Shown here: positions 1 to 9,284 of the stretch, in pieces
Layout: the number at the start of each line of letters is the position of its first letter
Position numbering within the stretch: the stretch's first letter is position 1
NCBI GenBank assembly: GCA_963801055.1
Contig: CAWDDE010000004.1
Location: 1-64,000, forward strand
Direction of reading: 5' to 3'
Origin: DASUPK01 sp963801055
Lineage (GTDB): Bacteria; Actinomycetota; Thermoleophilia; Solirubrobacterales; 70-9
DNA length: 64,000 nt
Position numbers and translations under genes: made by a program
The notes under the pieces: generated by a model
Told to the model about the DNA's origin: nothing
Seen by the model: the letters and a program-made list of their open reading frames with translations, nothing else
Database searches by the model: none

Positions 1-1
1 G

Positions 2-91
2 TCGAAGATCGAGGCGATTAAGCACCCGTTAACAGTCGGAACTACGGCCAATTACGCACTCTGGGGCGAAGGTCCTGAATAGAATCGCTGC
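2..91 (+). other. Possible 3' end of an upstream gene
   Basis: An open frame enters from the left edge and stops with TAG at 89-91. Its first nine codons mostly end in G or C, as coding sequence does here, but the later ones do not. The short peptide matches no family I recognise. In mce loci the expected upstream gene is a YrbE permease, but this tail does not look like one. The remaining 130 bases to the first MCE gene show no gene. Confidence 0.2.
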
Positions 92-221
92 GGAGCTGCA
101 GGACGCGGCAGGTGAAGAGGCTGCCGGAAGCAGGTGAGGAGCTGCTGGAGGAACGGACCGCCATAGGCGCCCGATCGGAGGCTCGTAGCACGCGACCGGG
201 CCGCCGCCAGGCAGGGCGGAA

Positions 222-1643
222 GTGACCCCTAGAGCGGGGGGCGTTTCTCCGCAGGTCGCTCGCGTACGACGAGGCCGCGGCCTCGCGCGCCCGGCCGCGA
301 TCGGCGCCCTGATCCTGATCGCTGTCGCCATCGTCGTCCTCCTGCTCTCCAGCGGCGGCAACGGCAACCAGTACCGCCTGCTGTTCGAGACCGGCGGACA
401 GCTGGTCAAGGGCAACCAGGTCCTGATCGGAGGTGCCCCGGTCGGGTCCGTTGACGACATCAAGCTGACCGACGGCGGACAGGCTCAGGTCGACATCTCG
501 GTCGACCGGCCGCTGCACGAAGGCACCTCCGCAATCATCCGCGCGACGTCGCTGTCGGGGATCGCAAACCGCTACGTCTCGCTTCAGCCGGGGCCCGACA
601 ACGCCCCCGAGCTGAAGGACAACCAGACGATTTCCGATGTCGACACCACCAGCCCGGTCGACCTCGATCAGCTATTCAACACTCTCCGAGCTCCGGAGCG
701 TCAGGCCCTCCGGGACATCATCCAGGGCTCCGCGACGGTGTACGCCGGCAAGGGCCCCGAGGCGAATCAGACCTACAAGTACCTGAGCCCCTCGCTGGTG
801 GCCACCGATCGGCTGCTGCAGGAGCTCGACCGCGACGAGGGCAACCTGACCAGCTTCCTCGTCAACGGCGCGAGCGTCGTCTCCGCGGTGGCCGAGCGCC
901 GCAACGAGCTCTCGGCGCTGACCGCGAACGCAAATCAGGCCCTGGGGGCAATCGCCGCCCAGAACCAGTCCTTCAACCGCGCACTGACGGCACTTCCCGG
1001 CGCTCTCCGGCAGGCCAACACGACGTTCCACAACCTCCGCCCAGCGCTCGACGACGTCGACCTGCTGGTCAACGCTTCCAAGACGGGGACCAAGAACCTG
1101 GCCCCCTTCCTCAAGCAGCTGAGGCCGGTGGTGGAGAAGTCAGTGCCGGTCTTCCACGACCTCTCCCTGGCAGTCAACCGCCCCGGCAAGTCGAACGACC
1201 TGGCCGACGCAACCGCAGATCTTCCCCGCCTCGAGGCCCGAGCGAGCACGGCGATCCCGGCTGCGGTCGCGGCAATGCAACAGGGCAATCACGTTCTCAA
1301 GTTCCTGCGGCCTTACTCCCCGGACATCTTCAGCGCGCTTGGCGGCCTGGGTCGCGCCGCCGGCTACTACGACGCCGATGGGCACTACATTCGCGTCGCT
1401 GCGTCGGGGATGGGGATCTTCCGCTATGCGGCGCCCAACCTCGTCCCGATCCCGATCGCCCAGATCTTCGCCGACTACGGGGCCTTCGGGAGCAGCGACT
1501 ACAGGGTCTTCCACCGTTGCCCCGGCGGCGCCACACAGCCAATCGCCGGGAGCAACCCCTTCCTTGACGGCGGAATGCTCACCGCGGGTCCGCCATTCCC
1601 GCCCGGCGACTGCAACCCCAGCGACGTGCTCCCTGGCCCATGA
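222..1643 (+). CDS. MCE family protein, first of six (MceA position)
   Basis: This is a 473-residue substrate-binding protein of an mce/Mla-type lipid ABC importer. It has an Arg-rich N-terminus, one membrane anchor near residues 25-43 (IGALILIAVAIVVLLL), then an MCE/MlaD beta domain around residues 47-125 with the hallmark GNQVLIGGAPVGSV. A long helical extension rich in Ala, Leu and Asn follows, and the tail contains a Cys pair and is Pro-rich. The GTG start at 222 is chosen because the frame is closed upstream and GGCGGAAG precedes it. It overlaps the next gene by ATGA. In mycobacterial mce operons six such proteins assemble into a periplasmic tunnel fed by YrbE permeases and the MceG ATPase; that role here is inference from order and domain content. 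Confidence 0.9.
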   Translation: MTPRAGGVSPQVARVRRGRGLARPAAIGALILIAVAIVVLLLSSGGNGNQYRLLFETGGQLVKGNQVLIGGAPVGSVDDIKLTDGGQAQVDISVDRPLHEGTSAIIRATSLSGIANRYVSLQPGPDNAPELKDNQTISDVDTTSPVDLDQLFNTLRAPERQALRDIIQGSATVYAGKGPEANQTYKYLSPSLVATDRLLQELDRDEGNLTSFLVNGASVVSAVAERRNELSALTANANQALGAIAAQNQSFNRALTALPGALRQANTTFHNLRPALDDVDLLVNASKTGTKNLAPFLKQLRPVVEKSVPVFHDLSLAVNRPGKSNDLADATADLPRLEARASTAIPAAVAAMQQGNHVLKFLRPYSPDIFSALGGLGRAAGYYDADGHYIRVAASGMGIFRYAAPNLVPIPIAQIFADYGAFGSSDYRVFHRCPGGATQPIAGSNPFLDGGMLTAGPPFPPGDCNPSDVLPGP

Positions 1644-2968
1644 GACGGATCGCGCTCATCTGCGCGGGTCTGCTGCTCGCGGCGATGCTGATCGCCATTC
1701 CAGCGATCGGCTCGAATGGCTCATCGGGCGCCTACAAGGTCCGTGGGGTATTCGACAACGGGTCCTTCATAGTGTCCGGCGAGGAGGTCCGGGTCGCCGG
1801 GGCGAAGGTGGGCACCGTTGACTCCGTGGAAGTCTCCGGCGACGACGAGATCGTCAGCAGGGAGGGCGGGGACCACGCCGTCCCAGGCAAGGCCGTGGTG
1901 GTCATGGACATCACGGACCCCGGCTTCAAGGACTTCCGTAGCGATGCCAGCTGCATCATCAGACCGCAGTCGCTGATCGGCGAGCGGTACGTCGACTGCA
2001 CCCCGACGCAGCCCTACGCCTCGGGTCAGACGCCGCCTCCCGAGCTCCCCACGATCCCCGACGACCAGCCCGGGGCCGGCCAGCACCTACTGCCGCTGGA
2101 GAACAACGGCACAACGGTCGACCTCGACCTGGTTCAGAACATCCAGCGCCTGCCCTTCCGCGACCGGTTCAGGCTGATCCTCAACGAGCTGGGGGCCGGG
2201 CTCGCCGCTCGCGGCCAGGACCTCGGCGAGGTGATCGACCGAGCCAATCCGGCGCTTCGCCAGACCGACCGGGTGCTGAACATCCTGGCCCAGCAGAGCC
2301 GGGAGCTGGCGAGCCTGGCGAGCAATGGGGACGCGGCGCTGGAGCCGCTCGCCCGCCACCGGACCGATGTCACCGGCTTCTTCCACAACGCCGCGATCTC
2401 GGGCCAGGCGACCGCCGAGCGGGGCGCAGACCTCGAGGCTGGCCTGAGCAAGTTGCCCGCGACGCTCCATCAGGTCCGCCTGACGATGGTCAGGTTGAAG
2501 CAGTTCGCCGATCAGGGGACGCCGCTGTTCGCCGACCTCAAGGCCTCGGGCAAGAACATCAGCAAGGCGACGCAGAAGCTCGCTCCCTTTGCCCGCGCCG
2601 GCATCCCGGCCCTCACCAGCCTCGGCGACGCAGGCCAGTCCGCTGGGCCAAAGCTAGCCGCCTCCGATCCGCTGCTCACCGATCTGAGCGCAACCGCCTC
2701 GTCCGCCGTCCCGGTGGGCAAGAACCTCTCCGCGCTGCTGGACACCTTCGTCAAGACCCAGGGCTTCCAGAACCTGAGCGACTTCATCTACTACACGAGC
2801 GCCGCCACCAACGGCTTCGACTCATTCGGCCACTTCCTGCGGATCAACATCCAGGTCACGAACTGCACCGACGTCTCCTCGTTCGTGGTCCAGGGCTGCG
2901 AAGCCAACTTCATCCAGGACACGGGCACGACGAGTGGCCAGAGAAGCAGAGCAAGAAGAGCGCCCTGA
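1640..2968 (+). CDS. MCE family protein, second of six, C-terminus cut by a frameshift
   Basis: This 442-residue MCE protein starts at ATG 1640, overlapping the previous stop. It has a signal-anchor helix at residues 4-22, then an MCE domain with SGEEVRVAGAKVGTVDSVEV, a Cys-containing insertion, and a helical domain. The frame ends in a basic, unnatural tail (QRSRARRAP) at 2968. In the -1 frame a Lys/Pro/Gln-rich tail like those of mce proteins runs without a stop to 3234, where its TGA overlaps the next ATG. One missing base near 2938 therefore best explains the early stop. The other mce genes here are joined by 1- or 4-base overlaps, which supports 3234 as the ancestral end. Confidence 0.85.
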   Translation: MRRIALICAGLLLAAMLIAIPAIGSNGSSGAYKVRGVFDNGSFIVSGEEVRVAGAKVGTVDSVEVSGDDEIVSREGGDHAVPGKAVVVMDITDPGFKDFRSDASCIIRPQSLIGERYVDCTPTQPYASGQTPPPELPTIPDDQPGAGQHLLPLENNGTTVDLDLVQNIQRLPFRDRFRLILNELGAGLAARGQDLGEVIDRANPALRQTDRVLNILAQQSRELASLASNGDAALEPLARHRTDVTGFFHNAAISGQATAERGADLEAGLSKLPATLHQVRLTMVRLKQFADQGTPLFADLKASGKNISKATQKLAPFARAGIPALTSLGDAGQSAGPKLAASDPLLTDLSATASSAVPVGKNLSALLDTFVKTQGFQNLSDFIYYTSAATNGFDSFGHFLRINIQVTNCTDVSSFVVQGCEANFIQDTGTTSGQRSRARRAP

Positions 2969-3234
2969 AGGCATCCGGCATACGCTCGGCGCAGCCGTCG
3001 GTGCCGCAGCCGTCGGTGCAGCAGCCGACCGCGCCGATCCCGCCGATCCCGCAGATCGATGTACCCGAGATCAAGCAGCTGATCCCGGGCCTGAGCCAGC
3101 CGGGTGATGAGACGTCGCAGACGGCGCCGCCCGACACACCCACCGATGGGCGCCAGCCCGAAGCCCATGCCGATCAGGTTTCCCTCGAGGACGCGAGCCT
3201 GTTCCTGAGGTTCCTGCTGGGGAGCGGCTCATGA
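2938..3234 (+). other. Displaced C-terminal tail of the second MCE gene
   Basis: In the frame of position 3001 the sequence reads from PEKQSKKSALK through Pro- and Gln-rich repeats (PQPSVQQPTAPIPPIPQ) and ends ASLFLRFLLGSGS. It has no start of its own with a ribosome site, and its TGA at 3232-3234 overlaps the ATG of the next MCE gene. I read it as the natural end of the gene at 1640, put out of frame by a single-base loss. An alternative is a separate small ORF from ATG 3001 or GTG, but the codon bias continues upstream of any such start. Confidence 0.7.
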
Positions 3235-4703
3235 GGGGCGGACGCATGGGCAGCCTCGCCGCCAGCCCGACCCTGGTCGGCGCCGTCACCGTGCTCGTGG
3301 TCGTGGTCGCGGTCTTCCTCGCGTATCAGGCCAACCAGGGCCTGCCCTTCGTCCCCACCTACAAGATCTCCGCCGAGCTCCCCAACGCGAACACGCTCGT
3401 GGCGGGCAACGAGGTACGGGTCGGCGGGGCCCGCGTCGGTCAGATCACGTCGATCGACCCGGAGACGGTCGACGACGCACCCTGCCCGAACGACCCGAGC
3501 CAGCAGTGCACCACCGAGGTCGCCAAGGTGAACATGGAGCTGAACCAGGACCTCGACCCTCTGCCCGAGGACTCGACGCTGGTGGTCCGGTCGCGGTCGG
3601 CGCTGGGGCTCAAGTACCTCGAGGTCGACCGGGGCACCTCCAGCCAGGGATTCGAGCCCGGCTCGACGATGCCGATTTCCGCGGCGCGTCCGGAGCCCGT
3701 CGAGATCGACCAGGTCTTCAACATGTTCGACGAGCCGACCCGGGTCGCCATTCAGGCGAACCTGCTCGAGTTCGGCAACGCGCTCGCCGGACGAGGGGTC
3801 AACCTGAACACCGTCATCGGGGAGCTCCGCCCGCTGGTCGAGCGGCTCACCCCGGTGATGCGGAACCTGGCCTCCCCCGACACCGGCCTCTCCAACTTCG
3901 TCTCCGCGCTTTCGGCGACCGCCGCCGAGGTGGCCCCCGTCGCCGCGGTTCAGGGCCAGCTGTTCGGCGACCTCGACACCACCTTCCGCGCCTTCGCCGA
4001 CGTCGCACGGCCCTTCATCCAGGAGTCGATCTCGAAGTCCCCCGAGACCGAGGACGTGGCTATCGAGACGCTGCCCAGGATCCGGCCATTCCTCGCCAAT
4101 ACCGCGGTCCTGTTCGGTGAGCTGCGACCGGGCTTCCACGCATTTGCGCCGGTCTCCAAGCAGGCGGCACAGGCGGTCGGCGAGGGCGTCAAGGCCCTGC
4201 GTCTATCGCCCGCCCTGAACGCGCAGCTGGATCCGACCGCGCAGTCACTGCTCAACCTCGCCAACGATCCGACCTCGGTGGAGGGGATCAACGACCTAAC
4301 TGACTTCAACAACGTGCTCTCCCCGCCCCTCTCCTTCATCACGCCTGCCCAATCGGTGTGCAACTACGCCACGATCCTGCTCCGCAACCTCTCCAGCATG
4401 GTCAGCTTCGGCGACGGCCTGGGGACCAACCAGCGCGCGGTCGTCCTTGCGGAGCCGATCGGGCCGAACTCCGAGACCGGCCCGAGCTCCGCGCCCGCCA
4501 GCGGCGAGGGCGACACCGCCAACGTCCTCCACTACAACCCCTATCCGAACACCGCCTCGCCTGGGCAGGAGCGCGAGTGCGAGGCCGGCAACGAGGTCTA
4601 CAACGCCGGGCAGGTGACGATCGGGAACGTGCCCGGCAATCAGGGGACCGCGACCAACGGCCAGATCCAGGCGCAGACGACCGAGAAGAAGGGGAAGAAG
4701 TGA
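3231..4703 (+). CDS. MCE family protein, third of six
   Basis: This is a 490-residue MCE protein. A single N-terminal helix (residues 12-34, Val-rich) precedes an MCE domain with AGNEVRVGGARVGQITSI. A loop inside the domain carries two Cys residues (APCPNDPSQQC) that could form a disulfide outside the membrane. The helical part follows (residues 150-380), then a low-complexity Gly/Asn/Gln tail ending in Lys residues. It starts on an ATGA overlap with the displaced tail of the second MCE gene and ends TGATG with the fourth. ATG 3231 is preferred; an in-frame ATG at 3246 is an alternative. Confidence 0.9.
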   Translation: MRGGRMGSLAASPTLVGAVTVLVVVVAVFLAYQANQGLPFVPTYKISAELPNANTLVAGNEVRVGGARVGQITSIDPETVDDAPCPNDPSQQCTTEVAKVNMELNQDLDPLPEDSTLVVRSRSALGLKYLEVDRGTSSQGFEPGSTMPISAARPEPVEIDQVFNMFDEPTRVAIQANLLEFGNALAGRGVNLNTVIGELRPLVERLTPVMRNLASPDTGLSNFVSALSATAAEVAPVAAVQGQLFGDLDTTFRAFADVARPFIQESISKSPETEDVAIETLPRIRPFLANTAVLFGELRPGFHAFAPVSKQAAQAVGEGVKALRLSPALNAQLDPTAQSLLNLANDPTSVEGINDLTDFNNVLSPPLSFITPAQSVCNYATILLRNLSSMVSFGDGLGTNQRAVVLAEPIGPNSETGPSSAPASGEGDTANVLHYNPYPNTASPGQERECEAGNEVYNAGQVTIGNVPGNQGTATNGQIQAQTTEKKGKK

Positions 4704-6250
4704 TGGCGAACCCGCCACGGAACCCCCAGGCCAAGGGCTACGACGAGCGGATCTACCGCAAGGGGCACCCGCCGCACCGGATGCGCAACGCGCTGATCCT
4801 GATCGCCCTGGTGATCGTCGGGACCTACCTGGCGTGGACCAAGTCGCTCCCCTTCGGGAACCCGTACGAGCTCCACGCGGTCTTCAAGAACGCCGCCAAC
4901 ATCCGCAAGGACTCGCCCGTGCGGATCGCCGGAGTGAACGTCGGCAAGGTCGAGGGCGTCAAGAGCGTCTGTGAGAACGGCCTCACCGGGAACTGCGACT
5001 CCAACTACTCGGAGGTCACCTTCACGGTCGACGACAACGGGCGGCCGATCAGTAGCGACGCCCAGGTGGAGATCCGGCCGCGGATCTTCTTGGAGGGCAA
5101 CTTCTTCCTCGACCTCCGCCCGGGCAGCCCGAGCGCGCACGAGCTCTCGAGCGGAGACACGATCTCGGTGACCCAGACGTCGACTGCCGTCCAGCTCGAC
5201 CAGATCCTCACCTCGCTCCAGGCCCCCGACCGCGCCAACCTCCAGAAGCTGCTCGCGGGCTACGGCACCGCCCTCAACCACAAGCCGACCGCAGCCGAAG
5301 ACGCCACCCAGGACCCGGAGGTCCAGGGGCTGACCGCCGCCCAGGCGATCAACAAGTCGTTCGACTACGGCCAGACAGCAGCCCGGGACGCCGCGATCGT
5401 CAACGAGGCGCTTCAGGGGACCGAGCCGCACGACCTCTCGACACTTGTCGGCAGTCTGGCCAAGGTGACCGGGGCGCTTAGCGGCCACGAGTCCCAGCTG
5501 CAGGGGCTGGTCGGCAACTTGAACACCACACTCGGCGCCCTCGCGGCCGAGTCGGGCGACCTCGAGCGGTCGATCAAGCTCCTTGGCCCAACGCTCGAGC
5601 TGTCCGAGCCCGCCCTGCGCCACACCAACCAGACCCTCCCCTTCCTCCGAACCTTCGCCCGCGAGCTCACCCCAGGCATCCGCGAGCTCCCCGCCACGAT
5701 CGCGGCTTCCGGGCCCTGGCTCAAGCAGGCCAGCCTGCTCCTGGACAGGAATGAGCTCGGTTACATCGCCGATCAGCTCCGCCGGGCGGCTCCGGGCGCC
5801 GCGCTGGCCGCGTCCCAGGGCCAGGGATTCTTCAGCCAGACCGAGCGGCTCAGCAACTGCTTCACCAGAGTGCTGCTGCCCGCCGGCGACGTCGTCCTCG
5901 ACGACAGTGGCCCCGGCTTCGACTTCTCGACCGGCGTCCCGAACTTCAAGGAGTTCGGCTACGCGGCCACGCAGCTCGCCGGCTCCCTGCAGAATTTCGA
6001 CGGCAACGGCCCCTTCCTGCAGGCTTCCGCGGGCAACGGCCCGGTGACCGTGACCGGCGCCCAGCCCGGAGGGGGTCCCGGCAACGAGCTGTTCGTCAGC
6101 CACGAGGCCGCTGCTCCGATCGGCACCCGCCCCGTGTTGGGCTCGAAGCCGCCCTTCAACACCAGTGTCGCCTGCCAGAACAACCCCGTCCCCGACCTCA
6201 ACGGGCCCGCCGCCGCCCTCGGCTCGCCCAGCCCCGCCCAACTCCCATGA
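4703..6250 (+). CDS. MCE family protein, fourth of six
   Basis: This is a 515-residue MCE protein. The cytoplasmic N-terminus (about 26 residues, polar and basic) is followed by a membrane helix ALILIALVIVGTYLAW and an MCE domain with KDSPVRIAGVNVGKVEGV. The domain has an insertion with two Cys residues (CENGLTGNC), parallel to the one in the third protein. A helical extension and a Gly/Pro-rich end follow. The ATG at 4703 shares its A with the preceding TGA. The same frame is open further upstream, back to 4358, but that part is only a shadow inside the third gene. Confidence 0.9.
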   Translation: MANPPRNPQAKGYDERIYRKGHPPHRMRNALILIALVIVGTYLAWTKSLPFGNPYELHAVFKNAANIRKDSPVRIAGVNVGKVEGVKSVCENGLTGNCDSNYSEVTFTVDDNGRPISSDAQVEIRPRIFLEGNFFLDLRPGSPSAHELSSGDTISVTQTSTAVQLDQILTSLQAPDRANLQKLLAGYGTALNHKPTAAEDATQDPEVQGLTAAQAINKSFDYGQTAARDAAIVNEALQGTEPHDLSTLVGSLAKVTGALSGHESQLQGLVGNLNTTLGALAAESGDLERSIKLLGPTLELSEPALRHTNQTLPFLRTFARELTPGIRELPATIAASGPWLKQASLLLDRNELGYIADQLRRAAPGAALAASQGQGFFSQTERLSNCFTRVLLPAGDVVLDDSGPGFDFSTGVPNFKEFGYAATQLAGSLQNFDGNGPFLQASAGNGPVTVTGAQPGGGPGNELFVSHEAAAPIGTRPVLGSKPPFNTSVACQNNPVPDLNGPAAALGSPSPAQLP

Positions 6251-7581
6251 CGCGCGCCTTGAGAGAACACTCCCGCGATGTGATCGCGATCATCGCTCTC
6301 ATCTTGGCCGGGCTCTTTGCGCTGTTCGTGATCCTCGCTGGCCAGCGCACCAGCCTCCCCAGCTGGGTGCCGTTGCTCGGCACCGACCGCTTCGAGCTCA
6401 AGGCGGAGTTCTCGGCGGCGCAGGCGGTGACGCCGGGGCAGGGCCAGTCGGTGGACATCGCCGGGATCAGGGTCGGGGACGTGACCGGCGTCGATCTCGA
6501 GGATGGCCACGCCGTGGTGACCATGAAGGTCGACAACAAGTACGCGCCTCTGATCAACTCGGATGCCGCGCTGTTGCTCCGGCCGAAGACGGGGCTCAAC
6601 GACATGGTCGTGGAGGTTGACCCCGGCACCTCCAGCGAGAACGTCAAGGAGGACTCCACCATCCCGCTCGCATCGACGCAGCCACAGGTCAACCCCGACG
6701 AGATTCTCTCCTCGCTCGACGCCGACACTCAGCAGTTCCTCAAGCTCCTGCTGAGCAACGGAGCCGAGGCGCTCGATCCGGCCAAGAACCGGGGCGAGAA
6801 GCTCTCCGGTGCTCTGCGCCGGCTTGAGCCCTTCGCCCGCGATATTGCCCGGATCAGCGGAGGGCTGGCGGTGCGCCGCGAGAGCATCAGCCGCGCGATC
6901 CACAGCTTCCAGCTGCTCAGCACCGAGCTCGGCAACAAGGACCAGGACGTCACCGACTTCGTCGATTCCTCGAACGCGGCGCTCGCCTCGTTCGCGCGGC
7001 AGGAGGCCTCGATCAGGGCTGCGATCCGCGAGCTGCCCGCCACCCTGCGTAAGACCGAGGGCGCGCTGACCAGCGCCAATCAACTGGCGCTCAACGCGAC
7101 GCCGGCGCTGCGAGACCTGATCCCAGGGGCCCAGGCGACCAAGCCCGCGCTGCAGGCGCTCGCCGCTCTCTTCCGGCAGACGACGGCGCCGATTCGCGAT
7201 CAGATCAGGCCATTCACCACCCAGGTGGCGAGCCCCGTACGCCACATCCGCGAGACTTCGGTGTCACTCGGCCAGGCAGTGCCGGGGCTGCGCACCGGCT
7301 TCACCCGGCTCAACGAGGGCCTCAACGGGCTCACCTACGACCCCCCGGGGGACCAGGTGAGCTTCGCCTTCTTCATCCCCTGGCTCAATCACAACCTCAA
7401 CAACCTGGCGATGCTGCAGGACGCCCACGGCCCGATTCCGCGGGCCCAGGCGTTGCTCACCTGCAACACCGCCAATCTGGCGGAGAGCACCGTCTTTTCG
7501 ACCCACCCGTTCCTGCTGGCCCTGGGTCAGCTGACGGGCCTTCCCACCCAGGCCGAGATCGGCGAGATCGGGGGCTGCTGA
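6247..7581 (+). CDS. MCE family protein, fifth of six
   Basis: This is a 444-residue MCE protein. The N-terminal helix (residues 12-31, DVIAIIALILAGLFALFVIL) leads to an MCE domain with GQSVDIAGIRVGDVTGVDL and a conserved LRPKTGLNDMVVEVDPG strand region. Long helices rich in Ala and Leu form the rest. There is no lipobox, unlike the fifth gene (MceE) of mycobacterial operons. It starts by ATGA overlap and its TGA overlaps the next ATG. The position suggests one ring of a hetero-hexameric lipid tunnel; that assembly is known for mycobacterial MCE complexes and is inferred here. Confidence 0.9.
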   Translation: MTRALREHSRDVIAIIALILAGLFALFVILAGQRTSLPSWVPLLGTDRFELKAEFSAAQAVTPGQGQSVDIAGIRVGDVTGVDLEDGHAVVTMKVDNKYAPLINSDAALLLRPKTGLNDMVVEVDPGTSSENVKEDSTIPLASTQPQVNPDEILSSLDADTQQFLKLLLSNGAEALDPAKNRGEKLSGALRRLEPFARDIARISGGLAVRRESISRAIHSFQLLSTELGNKDQDVTDFVDSSNAALASFARQEASIRAAIRELPATLRKTEGALTSANQLALNATPALRDLIPGAQATKPALQALAALFRQTTAPIRDQIRPFTTQVASPVRHIRETSVSLGQAVPGLRTGFTRLNEGLNGLTYDPPGDQVSFAFFIPWLNHNLNNLAMLQDAHGPIPRAQALLTCNTANLAESTVFSTHPFLLALGQLTGLPTQAEIGEIGGC

Positions 7582-9143
7582 TGGCGACTCGGCCCCCCAC
7601 GATTGGACAGGTCGCCGTCGCCGTCGCCTTCGCCTTCTCCTGCTTCGGCCTGCTGCTCTTCCTCTGGAGCACCTTCGGCGGTCCGGTGCCGCTCAAGCCC
7701 GAGGGCTACCGCATCGAGGTCCCCTTCAAGGAGGCCACCCAGCTCGCGGTTGAGTCCGACGTGCGGATCTCGAACGTCCCGGTGGGCAAGGTGAAGAAGA
7801 TCGACCTCGCCTCCGAGGGCCCGAATCGTGATCGCGCGGTCGCCACGCTCGAGATCGACAACCAGTACGCGCCCCTACCGGCGAACACCCGGGCGATCCT
7901 GCGTCAGAAGACGTTGCTCGGCGAGACCTACGTCGAGCTCACCCCGGGCGACAGGGACGGCCCGAAGATCCCTGAAGGGGGCTCGCTGCCCGCCGCTCAG
8001 GTTGCCCCGGCGGTGCAGCTGGACGAGATCTTCCGGACCTTCGACTCCAGGACGCGCGCCGCGTTCCAGACCTGGATGCAGCAGCTGGCGATCGCGAGCG
8101 CCGGGCGTGGCGCGGACCTCTCGGCCGCGATCGGCAACCTGGAGCCCTTTGCGGAGGACGCCAACAGGGTGCTGCGGGTGCTTGACACCCAGCAGGAGGC
8201 GGTCAAGCAGCTGGTCCGCAACACGGGCGTGGTCTTCGGGGCGCTGAGCGAGCGCCAGGGGCAACTTCAGGGGCTGATCCGAAACGCGGGAACGGTCTTC
8301 GCCACCACCGCCCGGCGAAACCAGGAGCTGCGCGCGACGTTCGAGGCGCTGCCGACCTTCCTCGACGAGTCCCGCCTGACTCTCACGCGGCTCGACAGCT
8401 TCGCGGCCAACGCCAACCCGGTGATCACCCAGCTGCATCCAGCTGCCCGCGAGCTCAGCAAGACCCTGCCGGAGGTGGCCCGGGCGACCCCCGACCTCGA
8501 CGGCTTCTTCGTCGGTCTGCGCAAGCTCGCCAAGCGATCGGTCACCGGCCTGCCCGCCCTACGCAGGCTGCTCGACGACGATTTGCCGCCGCTGCTCGCC
8601 CAGGTCCAGCCCTTCACCCAGCAGCTGGGACCGCTGGTCGAGACCCTGAACCGGTATCGACGCGAGGTCACCGGCGTGCTCGGCAACGTCGCGGCGGCCT
8701 CCAACCCGGTCGGCTCCGGTGCGGAGACCGGCGGCCAGGTTGCCCACTACCTTCGGACCGCGGCGGTCCTGCAACCCCAGGGCCTGGCCGCCTTCCCGAG
8801 CAACAGGCTGACCGTGAACCGCAACAACGCCTATCCGGCGCCGGGCAGCGCGCTGGATGTGGCCGGCGGGCTGCAGAGCTTCGAGACGCGCGACTGCAGC
8901 AGTCCACCGGGGGCGATCGCCACGCTCGATCCGAGCACTCCCCTCAACCCCGATTTCGCGGCCCGCGCCACCCTGAGCAATCCGCAGCAGATATTCGACG
9001 CGATCAAGCTCTACGGCTTCAACGACGTCCTGAGCACCGCCGGCGTCTCAGCGCCCCCCTGCGTCAAGCAGGGGCCGCAGCCCTCGATCGGCCAGATCCC
9101 CGAGCTGACCGACTACCCGCAGGTCTTCCAGTTCGCGCCTTAG
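7581..9143 (+). CDS. MCE family protein, sixth of six
   Basis: This 520-residue MCE protein closes the block. It has a membrane helix at residues 10-33 (VAVAFAFSCFGLLLFLW) and an MCE domain with ESDVRISNVPVGKVKKIDL and a strand ending LRQKTLLGETYVELTPG. The long helical region carries the repeated pattern seen in all six proteins (a short motif near LDEIFRTFD, then helices). The C-terminal part, about residues 390-520, is unordered and has two Cys residues. After its TAG the next gene starts 140 bases later, so the mce transcript probably ends in this gap, though no clear hairpin with a T run is visible. Confidence 0.9.
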   Translation: MATRPPTIGQVAVAVAFAFSCFGLLLFLWSTFGGPVPLKPEGYRIEVPFKEATQLAVESDVRISNVPVGKVKKIDLASEGPNRDRAVATLEIDNQYAPLPANTRAILRQKTLLGETYVELTPGDRDGPKIPEGGSLPAAQVAPAVQLDEIFRTFDSRTRAAFQTWMQQLAIASAGRGADLSAAIGNLEPFAEDANRVLRVLDTQQEAVKQLVRNTGVVFGALSERQGQLQGLIRNAGTVFATTARRNQELRATFEALPTFLDESRLTLTRLDSFAANANPVITQLHPAARELSKTLPEVARATPDLDGFFVGLRKLAKRSVTGLPALRRLLDDDLPPLLAQVQPFTQQLGPLVETLNRYRREVTGVLGNVAAASNPVGSGAETGGQVAHYLRTAAVLQPQGLAAFPSNRLTVNRNNAYPAPGSALDVAGGLQSFETRDCSSPPGAIATLDPSTPLNPDFAARATLSNPQQIFDAIKLYGFNDVLSTAGVSAPPCVKQGPQPSIGQIPELTDYPQVFQFAP

Positions 9144-9284
9144 GTCTCCGGATGGCGTAGACCCCGCACAACTACGCTCAGTTTGCTGTGTTAGGTTCAG
9201 CAAGAGACCGCAACGCGAGGGCGGGCGGCTCCTCTCCAGGGGCGGCTAGGCGCCCGAGCAAAGCAGGAAAGGAGTGGTATCCAG

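Noticed and set aside
2930..2968. Programmed -1 frameshifting in the second MCE gene
   Set aside because: No clear X XXY YYZ slippery site with a downstream stem is visible at the shift point; a plain missing base is simpler.
4640..6241. A 533-codon minus-strand frame under the fourth MCE gene
   Set aside because: Antisense shadow with repeated Glu/Val/Leu/Gly runs; the plus strand has an MCE domain there.
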